From: Scleromitrula shiraiana
Taxonomy: Eukaryota; Ascomycota; Leotiomycetes; Helotiales; Sclerotiniaceae
Assembly (NCBI GenBank): GCA_028455995.1
Contig: JABELC010000001.1
Coordinates: forward strand, 248,001 to 312,000
DNA length: 64,000 bases
Direction: 5' to 3'
In this document: piece by piece, positions 10,031-21,199 of the stretch
Layout of the letters: each line of letters starts with the position of its first letter
How positions within the stretch are numbered: the stretch's first letter is position 1
Translations under genes and position numbers: made by a program
Notes under the pieces: generated by a model
Seen by the model: the letters and a program-made list of their open reading frames with translations, nothing else
Databases searched by the model: none
What the model was told of the DNA's origin: nothing

Positions 10031-12056
10031 TTAGCTCTGCCCAGCACGATCTTCTTCCACAAGCACAAAAATATCCTCCGAATCTCTCAATCCAAAAGCC
10101 CACCTACCATCCTCGAACCCCTCTCGCAGGGAAACCGTCGCCTCAATATCTGTATCCGGCTCCATCAATACAGCAGCTACGTTCGTGTTTTCTGTTTTGG
10201 GTATGCTCTATGCTGCATCCATGGCAGATTTCATGTTATGACGCATGACAAACATAGAAGCCACGGCCAATACCTCGTTTGTAGCGAAATGCCGACCTGG
10301 ACATACTGTGAATGATATCAATACCTGCTCTGGGGAGAAATGTGGGGAGAAATTTATGTACACCGGAGTGAGGGGGCACTACTTACAAGTACTTCCGCCA
10401 CCAAAAGCTCTAAACGCAGCTCTATTTGGTCATTTTTGTGTACCTGATTTGCCATTATTTTTCAAAAATCGTCTCGGGTTAAATTCTTCAGCATCAGATC
10501 CCCAAATTGCGGAATCCATATGAAAATGATTTGACTGGGCATTTGGATCATGCTATTTTTTTTCAAAAGCCATTTACCTTCGAGCACAGTATCGCGAACG
10601 ACTTCCCGGACAGATGTGCCCATAGAACCATGACGGAGTGACTCTTGGTAGACTGAGTGAAGAAGAGGGCAACTAGATTTTATGTTCGTAATGTCGAGAG
10701 TGCGGATCTTTTTGTTGTAGGAGTCGAGGTTGACTTCCATGATGGGATCGAGTTCATTGCATATTTCTTGAAGGAGTGAAGGGATTGGAGTAGAGAAAAA
10801 ATATCACCCACTAATGCAATGGGTGTCAGTCATCTCCTGCGTGAAAAAAAGCCTTGAGGGGGGATAATACATCCCCTGGACAATGTATTGGCACTGGTTA
10901 TGAAGTGAACGCTGGGAATGAAAAACAACCAAATCTGCACTCGGAGAATGGTAATATCGACTTGAAGAACTTGGTGTACCCACAAAAGTACGCGGAGCTG
11001 TATTAACAAGGATAGCAATGGCACCCCCAACCTCATACGGCGCAATATCTAAGATGGACACGCCATTCTTGACACTCGTTTCGTACCGATTCCGCATAAA
11101 AATTGATGCTTCTTTGTGACCTCCGTTTTCGAAGTAGCGTTCGAAGGCAGAGACTACTATTGCTCTTGCAGCGATACCCGATCGAGCAAAAATTGACGGG
11201 AGAAAACCAACCAGGATTGTCATGAGTTGACTTTCGAACTGCCTAGACATAAGGTGTAAAAGATTCAGTATGTCTTATTATTCACAGCGAAGTATAAATG
11301 GTAATTACCAGAAACTATCTTCAACATCAGATTCCTTGAACGGGGTTTGAGGTCCATAAACAGAGTTTGTTGTAGCTTTCATGACCGTGCGACGTAACCA
11401 CTGAAAAAGCTTGATATTCACACTCTTTTTCTCAGATAACATTGAGTCAGATGATATCAAGTCGTCAAGCGATGCTGCTACGTTTTGAATCATGATTCTA
11501 CTTATTTGGTCGAGGCCGGAACCGGGACAGAGTGCACCTCGCATAGCATGGTATGATTCCATAGATAGACCAAAATTGCCGTCATCGCCATTGACATTCG
11601 ACATGAGGATTTTAATAGCTTCCGGACTAACCCCACAGATTTGGTTCGCGAACTTAGCCTCGATAGGAGGAAAGGCGAGGTCTTTGGGTTGTTTTTGGAT
11701 GGATTGGATTAGTGGAAGACTATTCACAATGTACATTTTTGTGCCTGGGAGGGTCACAGTAAGAACAGGCTCGAGAGTTTTGTGGCTAGAATGAGGCCAG
11801 TAAAGATACTTAGACAGTTACATTAAGCTTACTACTGTTGTGACCGCTTCACAACTGGGAGTTACCTCAAGTCAACATAATAGTTGAATTTACTCCGCAT
11901 CAAACCAAGGATGTGACCGACGTAAGGAATACTTGTTTGGGCGGCTGGAGGCTCGCACACTCCATTCTTACTTTCTGATATGTTGATAAATTTGAAGTAA
12001 GCTCCTATAATCAAAGGTAGGATGGCTATTACAAGGTTGAGCTGTGTATCCTCCAT
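10031..12056 (-). pseudogene. Cytochrome P450 pseudogene (oxysterol 7-alpha-hydroxylase-like type)
   Basis: Nearly full-length membrane P450 read on the minus strand. The ATG at 12056 starts MEDTQLNLV and a hydrophobic anchor, then PAAQTSIPYVGHILG. Introns with good consensus sites join the parts (exon 1 to about 11867, then about 11788, 11250 and so on), including one with CTGAC branch and TTAG acceptor ending near 10813. ExxR-like helix K is YQESLRH, and the haem loop is intact across an intron: FGGGST-LCPGRHFATNEVL. The C-terminus ends at TAA 10031-10033. Lesions are a one-base frameshift near an A/T run (about 10770-10801), another near 10522-10528, TGA at 10430-10432 and TAG at 10208-10210. 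The CPGRHFATNE haem motif resembles fungal CYP7/CYP8-like enzymes. It was recently a gene; no functional P450 can be made as it stands. Confidence 0.85.
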
Positions 12057-13963
12057 GATGCGGTTGCAAACATCAACAAATGCTTTCGATATCGAATAAG
12101 AGATACAGTAATGCGAAGCTGAAACGATCACCACTTCTGGCTTTCGTATATCATAGATGAAGACCTAGAGATGGCTTGACAGAGCGATTAGTTGATTGAG
12201 AATGTGTGTGTATGGTTTGATTGATGAATGTGCTTGTACTTTTGTGCTGCGCCACCCTAAATAATGTTGGTCGCTGTTGGTTCGTGCTGAATTAAATTCT
12301 GTTCATAAAACGATCAAACACCCATTTAATGTTCTCTTTTATGAATAGTGAATATGTTCTCAATACCATGATAATAGACTTTCACAATATTTAACAACTT
12401 CGAGTACCCCCCCCCCCCCCCCTTCTTAACAACTCCATCACCCTAAACGCCCAGAAATAGCTGAAACAAGGAATTCTACATTATTATGCTATATTTTGAA
12501 GCACTTAGACTATATGCTGGGTAGAACAGTCGAACTACTTGCACAACTTGATAGATTGTGAGGGGAATATCATAACACCCACGCCAGGAGCATTTGTAAC
12601 GACATAAACAGCATTACTCTGCGATATCCACATGAATACTACAATACTACAATGCCACATGCCAACAACCGCAGCAACATTGCAACATTCATCAACATCA
12701 ATCTCCCACAATACATCTTCCTCTTCTCCAACAGTAGCCACATACTCGAATCAAGATTCATATCTGACACCCGACGAGAGAAAACCAATAACCACACCTC
12801 ATTTCACGATATGGACTCCCATCAACATCAACTTGTACCTAGTCTATCGTACCTGAACCGATAAGTGTATCTTTTGAAATGAGCTTTTCTTTCGGTCGGG
12901 GGATTGATATCTTTAGTTCAATACAACCTCCTGTGTTTCTCTTTAAATATTTTAATCTTTGCGAATGAATCAATCTTCCTAGTGAGCACTTATACCTAGC
13001 TTCTTCAGACACTTTCATTTTTGCGATTGAAAATGAGACGAACTCCAAAATATCATGAAGTTCGAGATTCGAGGTTAGAGTTACGTAAATTCCCCAAGCC
13101 CCGGCCAGACCAAATTAAGATGGTTATCTTCCCCACATTTTGATGGGGAATTGCATAGAGATAGATAGATAGGAGAGAAAAGGGTTCATAGATTACATGG
13201 ATGATAAATTATATGGAAGTTAGGAGAGTTATTATATTTAGAGAAACAAATTCAGATAAATAAAAACGGAATACGATAATAAAGGTCGAGAGCTTTGCGC
13301 GGAATTAGAGATAACGAACAATATGCCGGAATTAAACCCAATTAGAATCTGATAAGCCAGGTAACTTTGGGAATACATAGTTCTGGGTTGATTGGCTAGT
13401 CTAGATTGGTAACATTGGAGATAAGCGTTTTTGTGTATCTACAATATAATCTAGTGGATCTTAGACTATCTTGTCCAAGGGGTCGTCTACTAATTCACTT
13501 CTTGATTTTCTGTAGAGTTGTGTCGTACTGTGTAACATGACGAAGAAAATGGTGTGCATGTGTGTATTTATATATAAATGTAACATGCTGCAGACTATAT
13601 ATATATATATATCAAGTCGAAGAAATAATTAAACAAGATACATACATACAAATAAGTGAAACTCAACGACAAGCCAAGGATTTGAAGAACCAAGCCGTAA
13701 CCAATCCAGTACTACTGGTTATTTCCGTGATCAGGTTAGAACTTCCTTATCAAGCTTTAGATGCAGATAGATGTCATACAACCATGTCTCAAACCCCCCA
13801 CATCTCAAATGCAAATAAAAGCTAGGAACCATGGATGCCGACGTTCGTTGATTGATAGATAGATAACCAAAATCCCCAGGAGAAACTTTCCAGCATAGTA
13901 TTTAGATATGAACTTCCCGTCAATACTTTCTTATTGACTTGTCATCGAATATTTCAATTGAAG
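12057..13963. other. Intergenic with poly-C tract
   Basis: About 1.9 kb between the P450 pseudogene and the permease. It contains a run of about 16 C at 12407-12422 and a (TA)n stretch at about 13597-13612. No family-recognisable ORF. The last few hundred bases probably hold the permease promoter. Confidence 0.4.
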
Positions 13964-15937
13964 ATGGCGTCTCTGAAACAGACAAGCAGCGGTAGAAGTT
14001 CGGCGGCGGGTAACACATACCCATCCAACGCATCTGCGATGCCCAATGGAGATGTTCCGGTGATAAATGGGAATGGTATGAGCGCAGACGAAATCGAATT
14101 GACAGCATTAGGATACAGGCAAGAGTTCAAGAGAGAATTTTCTTTATGGACGAGCTTTTGCGTATCATTTGCTGTACTGGGATTGTTGCCGAGTTTTGCC
14201 AGTACACTGTATTATGGGATGGGATATGCGGGAACAGGAGGAATGGTTTGGGGGTGGTTGATTAGTTGGTTTTTTATTCAGTGTGTTGCTATGGCTATGG
14301 CGGAGCTTTGTTCGTCGATGCCAACTAGGTATGGTTCATGAATTGATGATTGTGGTGCTAATATTGTGATATGTAAAAGCTAACGATACTCCATTGTAGT
14401 GGTGGATTGTATTATGCAGCAGCGGTTCTTGCACCTCCTGGATATGGTCCTTTCGCAGCTTGGATAACAGGTTGGAGTAATTGGTTTGTACAGGGAGGTT
14501 TTCCCCCACGAATTGTATACAAAACCGCTAACATACCAAGCAGATAACAGGCGCTCCTTCAGTCGACTATTCACTTGCTGCGATGATTCTAGCAGCAGCC
14601 TCCATCACGCACCCTGAGTACGAACCGACGAATTATCAGACTTATTTGTTGACTGTATTTGTCATGATAATTCATGCGATGATATCAAGTATGCCGACAT
14701 TATGGATCGCGAGATTCAACTCAGTTGGTTCGACATTAAATATAATTGCGTTGGTAGCAGTAATCATCATGATTCCGGCTTGTGTTACCGGTACAGATAC
14801 AACGCCAAAGTTTTTCCCTTCAAAACAAGTCTGGTCCATCCAAAATGGAACGGATTGGCCAGATGGAATATCGGTACTCATGTCTTTCATTGCTATTATA
14901 TGGACAATGTCTGGATATGATGCACCTTTTCATCTTTCTGAAGAATGTAGCAATGCCAGCATTGCATCTCCACGTGCAATTGTTCTCACTAGCGGAGTAG
15001 GTGGATTGATGGGTTGGGCATTACAGCTCGTTGTTGCATATACCGTCATTGATATTACAGAGGTTCTCGATTCTCCTCTCGGACAACCATGGGCATCGTA
15101 TCTCGTTCAGGTGATGCCGCGAAACACTGCGCTTGCTATTCTTGCCATCACCATCATGTGTGGATTCTTTATGGGACAGGGGTGCATGGTAGCTGCGTCC
15201 AGAGTGACATTTGCTTATGCTCGGGACGATTGCTTCCCATGCTCGTGGTGGATTAAAAGGATAAATGAGTATACGTATACCCCAGTCAATGCTGTGTGGT
15301 TCAATACGGTGGTGGGCTGTCTTCTTCTTCTGCTCATTTTTGGTGGTTCCATAGCAATCGGAGCTATTTTCTCTGTTGGAGCTATCGCAGCATTTATTGC
15401 CTTCACAATTCCCATCTTCATTAGAGTATTCTTTGTTGGGGATAGGTTTCGACGCGGTCCATGGCATCTTGGTAAATTTAGTAAGCCAATTGGGATCGCA
15501 GCCTGTGCATTCATCTTGATTATGATGCCAATACTGTGTTTCCCGGCTTATAGAGGTGATGACCTCACTGCGGCATTGATGAATTGGACTGTTGTTGTAT
15601 ACGGAGTTCCGGTAAGTAAATTCCATTCTTATACACGTTGTATGCGACTAACAACCGATTCTAAGATGACTATGGTGATTATCTGGTGGTTTGTCAGCGC
15701 CCATAAATGGTTCAAAGGACCTGTAATTAATGCGGAAGTACGTACATCCCATATCAACATCCCGAAGACGAAAGCTAACACAGGTACTCCTAGCATCATA
15801 TGATTGGTAGAGAAGAAACGATTGAAGGTATTGAAGAAAGTAGTTCAGATGATATCAAGAATCAGTTAGATTCTCCAGAGAAAAAGGACGATTCGAAAGG
15901 AGGTCGTGCCCCTTCTCAAGCGATAGAAACGCAGTGA
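13964..15937 (+). CDS. APC-superfamily permease (amino acid/GABA/choline type)
   Basis: Predicted plasma-membrane transporter of about 579 residues with 12 hydrophobic helices. Exons: 13964-14328, 14400-14487, 14541-15611, 15666-15737, 15794-15937. Family landmarks are LTALGYRQEFKREFSLW in the cytosolic N-terminus, ASTLYYGMGYAGTGGMVWGW (TM2 region), MAELCSSMPTSGGLYY, GAPSVDY, and SGYDAPFHLSEECSNAS followed by a loop (typical of UGA4/HNM1-like members). The C-terminus is acidic and hydrophilic. The second junction is odd: the good donor GTTTGT at 14484 breaks the frame, while GTACAG at 14488 to the AG at 14539-14540 keeps it. Intron 15612-15665 is 54 nt, in frame and stop-free. Family is secure; substrate is not. 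Confidence 0.85.
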
Positions 15938-16932
15938 AGAAATTCGTCTGTATAGATTTCTTTAGCGTTTGTTATGTGGTTGCAATTTCAGATGTACACA
16001 ATTGGTTTAAGTAATGCTTTTGTTTAGATTAAATATTTTTCTCTTGAAGAAGTTGCAAAAAGATCATGGTGACGAAGACACCCATACCCAAGACCATACA
16101 AGATACGGGTTCCATTTTGATTGTCTAAGAAAGTGTGATAGATGGACTTAAAGATGGGCGTGAAGAAGAACAAGAAGTGAACCAGAGGAACTGAGTATAC
16201 TATGAATCAAGCAAGTGAGCAAGCATGAAGATATACTATTTCTTTCTCCCCTACCACTCAACTTTCTATTGCAAGAAATGGCGATCTGCAGGTGCATCTT
16301 GAGGCATTTTTGCTATGTGAAAGATGTTAAAAATCGCGCATCTGAGAGTTCCAACTTCCCAGAATTGCCGATTGATGCAGCCACAAGAGGGATTTATGTA
16401 TCTCATCACACTGGTGAGCAGTAATTAATAGTTGAATCTTGATTGAATGTCAAGCTACTCGGTCTCAAGTAGGAGGATGAAGGGTGGGGGGGGGGGGGGT
16501 TCCAATGGGGTACGAGAAAATAACGAAAATGAAGATAATGCTGAGCAACACGACTAGAATACTTTACGTAGTTTGACAAAAGGTTATCAATGTAATTGTA
16601 GAGAAGTTAAACAGTTCTCAGACATCAATAATGAATACCAAGAGTTTCATAGATAATCATACCTCTGAAGAACGGTGGGAAAAATATGATTGTCGTCATG
16701 AAATAAGAGGAATACATGATCGTGGATCTCCTCGCTCACGCAACGCAGAGTACAAGATCTTGAATGCCTTACATTTCAGGCCAAAATGGGCGACATTCAA
16801 TGCTCAATCCCTTGTGGTTTGAGGAAATTGCAAGAATTAATTCGATATTATTGTGAATAACAATCGCTACAAACTAGGGAAGTCATGGTTTGAAGATTCG
16901 ACGCTCATTTACCCACATAAGGCTCATACGCG
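15938..16932. other. Intergenic with poly-G tract
   Basis: About 1 kb; likely contains the permease 3' UTR and the promoter of the next gene. A G-run lies at about 16486-16499. Small open frames here have no recognisable motif. Confidence 0.4.
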
Positions 16933-19451
16933 ATGCCATCAAAAGCCCATCGCAAACCCGCGGGCGGGAATGCGTCCCTATTATCTCCATCCAACTACGA
17001 CGACGATGCACCCTCATTACATTCTAGACATAGTGATGATGAAGATGATAGCGATGACAATGAGATATTAAGAGCCGCTCGAACATCTGCGGATATTAGA
17101 GAGTACGATCAAGGTGTCTTGTTGGAGGAGGAAGAGAGGGATAGATTGTTAGAGGAGAGTCGGCGCAATAAGAATGGTGGAAAAGCGAGGGGATTGGAAG
17201 GGTTGAGCTCGGGACTTAGGGGTCTTTGGAGTAAGAGTTACCATCAATTGCCCGGGATTAATGGCAATGGTTCAAGGATACTAGACGATGAAGCGCATAA
17301 CGATGAAACCCGACAGCAAAGGAAGTTGAGGAGACAGAAGAAGAAGGATAAATTGATGGAGGATGCAAGCCATGGGGAAGATGGGGAATTAATGTATGAA
17401 ATGGAAGGGGGTAGAATGAAAGAAGGAAGTGCAACTGGGTCATCGAGTGAAACAGATGGGAGCGATGATCTCGACCGACGCGCATTATTAAATATACAAG
17501 ACGGAAAAGCCGAGCGGAGGAAAAGGCGATGGGCTTGGTGTTCTATATATCTTTTGATTGTTGGAGGCTTCGTTGGACTCTTATTAGTGGCATGGAAACT
17601 ATCTTTGAAAACTCGCTTTTCAAAACAAAATCAAAAGATATTGAGCAATGGCACCGCTTTATTCGCTCCAACAACTATCTTAATCAGTTTAGATGGATTT
17701 CGAGCCGATTTCCTAAATCGTGGTCTCACACCAAGATTGAACGCTTTCGTTAAAGAAGGGATTTCACCAGTGTATATGATGCCTAGTTTCCCTTCGGTCA
17801 CCTTTCCCAACCATTACACCTTAGTCACTGGACTTTATCCAGAATCTCACGGGGTAGTTGGGAATACCTTCTGGGATACAGAATTACAGGAAGAATTCTA
17901 CTATACTCGACCTTCGGCCATGGACAAGAAATGGTGGGGTGGGGAACCCCTGTGGGTTACTGCGGAAAATCAAGGGATTAGAACTGCCATTCACATGTGG
18001 CCTGGCAGTGAAGCATATATTATGGATGTGGAACCTGCGTATCTCGATAAATATAACGGGAAAGAATTATTGTCTAACAAGGTTAGCAGAGTTCTCGAAC
18101 TGCTAGACAAACCCGGTCAAGAAGACAATCACGCCAAAGTAGAAGAAATGCGACCTCAACTTATCGCAGCATATGTACCCAACGTCGACGCACACGGCCA
18201 TCTCTATGGACCCAATAGCACCGAAATCCGCGTCACCATATCCGATGTCGATACCATGCTCGACCAATTATTTCAAGGATTAGAATCTAGAAATTTGACT
18301 GAAATAGTCAATGTGGTTATTGTATCTGATCACGGAATGGCCACAACAGATACAAGTCGTCTCATCCAACTCGAAGATCTAATCGACACGGATCTAATAG
18401 CCCATACAGATGGCTGGCCCTTATATGGACTCCGACCTAAAGATCCCTCTCATCTCCAAGAACTATATGATAAATTATCTGCACAAGCATCCAGCAATCC
18501 CAATTTTGACGTCTATCTCCGAGACGTAAATATGCCCGAACGATATCATTTCTCAAAAAATGAACGAATAGCTCCCTTATGGATCGTACCAAAAACAGGC
18601 TGGGCCATCGTCACAAAAGATGAATTTGACGTGGAGGATGCTAAAGAAAAGGGAATGGTTTATCATCCAAGGGGTTTACATGGTTATGATCATGAACATC
18701 CACTTATGAGGGCTATTTTTATTGCTAGGGGTCCGGCGTTTCCTCATCAACCTAATAGTCGGGTCGATCCTTTTCGTAAGTTATCTTTTCCAATTATCAC
18801 TCGTTTCATTTCATCTCAACTCATCTCATCTCATCTCCACTACTCAATTTATCCTGCAAGATAACACAACTAACCAAAAAAAAAGAAAACATAGAAGTCT
18901 ACAACATAATCTGCGACACCCTCCATCTAACCCCCAACCCCAACAACGGCACCCTCCGTCTCCCCCTAAAACCAATCGGTGTCCATTCACCCTCTACCTC
19001 TCCCCCGTCTCCCTCTGATCCCTCAGATCCCTCAGATACAATAAACTCCTCCTCAAACCCATCCTCCGAATCATTAAATTCTTCCGAAGCAGATCCCACC
19101 AACTCCAAACCAGATACGATACTCTCTATATCACCAATTGAAGCCAGTTCGGCCGCCGATCCGGATTTGAAACCGCCCAGTATGGTCGGTGTGGATGTGC
19201 CTGGAAATAATCTTCCCAATGCGGGTGGAAATGATGGGTTGGGGGGAGATGGAGATGGAGATGGAGATGAGACGACGGAAGGGGATAATGAGAATGAAAT
19301 GACAGAAGAAGAAGAAGAAGGAAAAGAAGGAGAAGGAAAAGAAGAAGAAAACTGGTGGACATGGTTTAAAGGCGAACTAGACGGGTTTAAGGGGTGGGTT
19401 GGGGGGTTGGTTGGTGGTGGTGGTGATGGGGATGGGGATGGGGGGAGGTAG
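16933..19451 (+). CDS. Type II membrane nucleotide pyrophosphatase/phosphodiesterase (NPP family)
   Basis: About 799 residues from exons 16933-18775 and 18895-19451. The order is an acidic cytosolic N-terminus with charged repeats, one transmembrane helix at about 202-222 (WCSIYLLIVGG...), then an alkaline-phosphatase-fold phosphodiesterase domain (about 240-620). Metal and catalytic residues are in place: LISLDGFRADF, the nucleophilic Thr in FPSVTFPNHYTLVTG, PNVDAHGHLYGP, VVIVSDHGM and HGYDHEHPLM. This matches yeast Npp1/Npp2-type enzymes that hydrolyse extracellular nucleotides and phosphodiesters, scavenging phosphate. The second exon encodes VYNIICDTLHLTPNPNNGT and then a long low-complexity Ser/Asp/Gly/Glu tail with (GATGGA)n-like codon runs, which is longer than usual and probably variable. 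Confidence 0.93.
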
Positions 19452-19544
19452 TTTGGGGATGGTAATTAAGGGGGAGGAATTGGGGAGTATAGGATTTGAT
19501 TAGATTAGATTAGATGGATTGGATTTGTTTTGGTAGGTCTTTTG

Positions 19545-19604
19545 ATGGTATGGTATGGTATGGTATGGTATGGGATGGGATGGGATGGGATAGGATGGGA
19601 TAGG
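19545..19604. repeat. Pentanucleotide repeat (TATGG/GGATG variants)
   Basis: Uninterrupted copies of a five-base unit, first ATGGT-type and then ATGGG-type, just beyond the NPP gene. Confidence 0.8.
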
Positions 19605-20028
19605 AACCAATAGATGAACGCAAAAGAAGGGATACTCAAGGCAAATGAGTTTGTTCGTTCTGCCATGAATGAATGGGTAATACACACTAGATATTATGCC
19701 ACGACTTTTCCGAGTCTATTTTTATGTTAATTTGTATGTTAATTTTATTTTCTTTTATTTTCAATTCTTTTCAAAATGGGAAGGAGCAGGCTTTATTTTA
19801 CTAGTTCTGTTCTGTTCTGTTCTATTCGGTTCTATTCGGTGGTAATGGAAACGAAATAGTATATCAAGAAGTGCTAGTAGTAGTAGTTAGTTGATTTCAG
19901 TCAGGAGTAAGACATCTATCTATCTATCTATCTATATATCTATACAGTAGAATTCGCGACCATAATACTATTTCTCTATGCAAACTATAGTGACTCGGAG
20001 ATTACAAGGAACTGAGTGCATATTGTAC

Positions 20029-20302
20029 GATACTATGATACTATGATACTATGATACTATGATACTATGGTATTATGATACTATGGTATTATGATACTAT
20101 GATACTATGATATTATGATATTATGATACTATGATACTATGATACTATGATACTATGATACTATGATACTATGATACTATGATACTATGATACTATGATA
20201 CTATGATACTATGATACTATGATACTATGATACTATGATACTATGATACTATGATACTATGATACTATGATACTATGATACTATGATACTATGATATTAT
20301 GG
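20029..20302. repeat. 8-bp minisatellite (GATACTAT)n
   Basis: About 34 copies of the eight-base unit GATACTAT with scattered single-base variants (GATATTAT, GGTATTAT) in the first third and a homogeneous last two thirds. The gradient of purity suggests recent expansion from one end. Confidence 0.92.
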
Positions 20303-20556
20303 TTAAGTTTGGGATTTTATAGCATATCTAATTATTTAACTAACCATTTAATCTGATGGAACTTTCACATATTATAATCGCAATCGGAATTGGAATTAGA
20401 ATTAGAATCAGAATCACAGATCAGAAGGTGTCATGAAAGGTAATAAAACACTGGCAATATAATATAATATAGTATAATATGATATCATCCGTTCATTCGT
20501 TACGTAGCGTTATGTAGTTAAGTTAAGTTAAGTTAGGTTAAGTTGAAATGCATCAC

Positions 20557-20591
20557 TCTCCTCTCCTCTCCTCTCCTCTCCTCTCCTCTCC
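20557..20591. repeat. (CTCTC)n repeat
   Basis: About seven copies of a pyrimidine pentamer within a longer C/T-rich stretch. Confidence 0.75.
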
Positions 20592-21199
20592 ACTCCCGCT
20601 CTTCCCTCTCCCCATCAAACTCCCCTCCTGCATCCCTTTACCTCCCCACAAGCCACCCCTCTCTATCCACCCCAACCCATCCATCCTCAACCAACTACAA
20701 AAAAGACATACCAACTAAAAATCAAAAATTTCAAGAAAAAGAAAATCCAAACCGACCAACTAAATAAGGGAAAAATGACACAAGAAAGGAAAAATAAGAG
20801 AAAAGGAAAAACATGATATGACGATACGATTAGATACCAATCCATCCATCTATTCAATCCATCATCAGAATAGATTTCCAACCAGATAAAAAAAAAGAAA
20901 AACAGAAAGTAAAAAAAAAGAGCAGCGCTATGTTAGGTATGCAAATCGTGGTTTCGTTATGCCAGCCATAACTTCGTTGTTTCGTTATAAATATAAATCA
21001 TCATCATGATTCATGCGTTTGTTTGTTTCGTTTTCTTTTCGGTTTGAATTCATGTGAATTCATTCGTCCCCAACATCCCCTATAAGAGACTTTTCGTTCG
21101 TACCGTACCGCACCTCATTCATCATGTTCTGCAAACGGCGTGACCGGTATGCATCTCTCGATCGGATCCGAGAAGAGAAGAGAAGATCAGAGGAAAAGA

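Larger units (their letters stand above)
19452..21199. other. Intergenic, tandem-repeat-rich
   Basis: Convergent 3' ends of the NPP gene (+) and the DUF8035-like gene (-). It holds several short tandem arrays listed separately and a pyrimidine-rich stretch. No gene supported. Confidence 0.5.

Noticed and set aside
10804..11250. 148-codon P450 fragment ending in a novel C-terminus
   Set aside because: Its tail is translated intron: a GTGGGT donor and CTGAC...TTAG acceptor bracket it.
20029..20302. CRISPR-like array
   Set aside because: Units are directly adjacent with no spacers; this is a minisatellite, and the genome is fungal.
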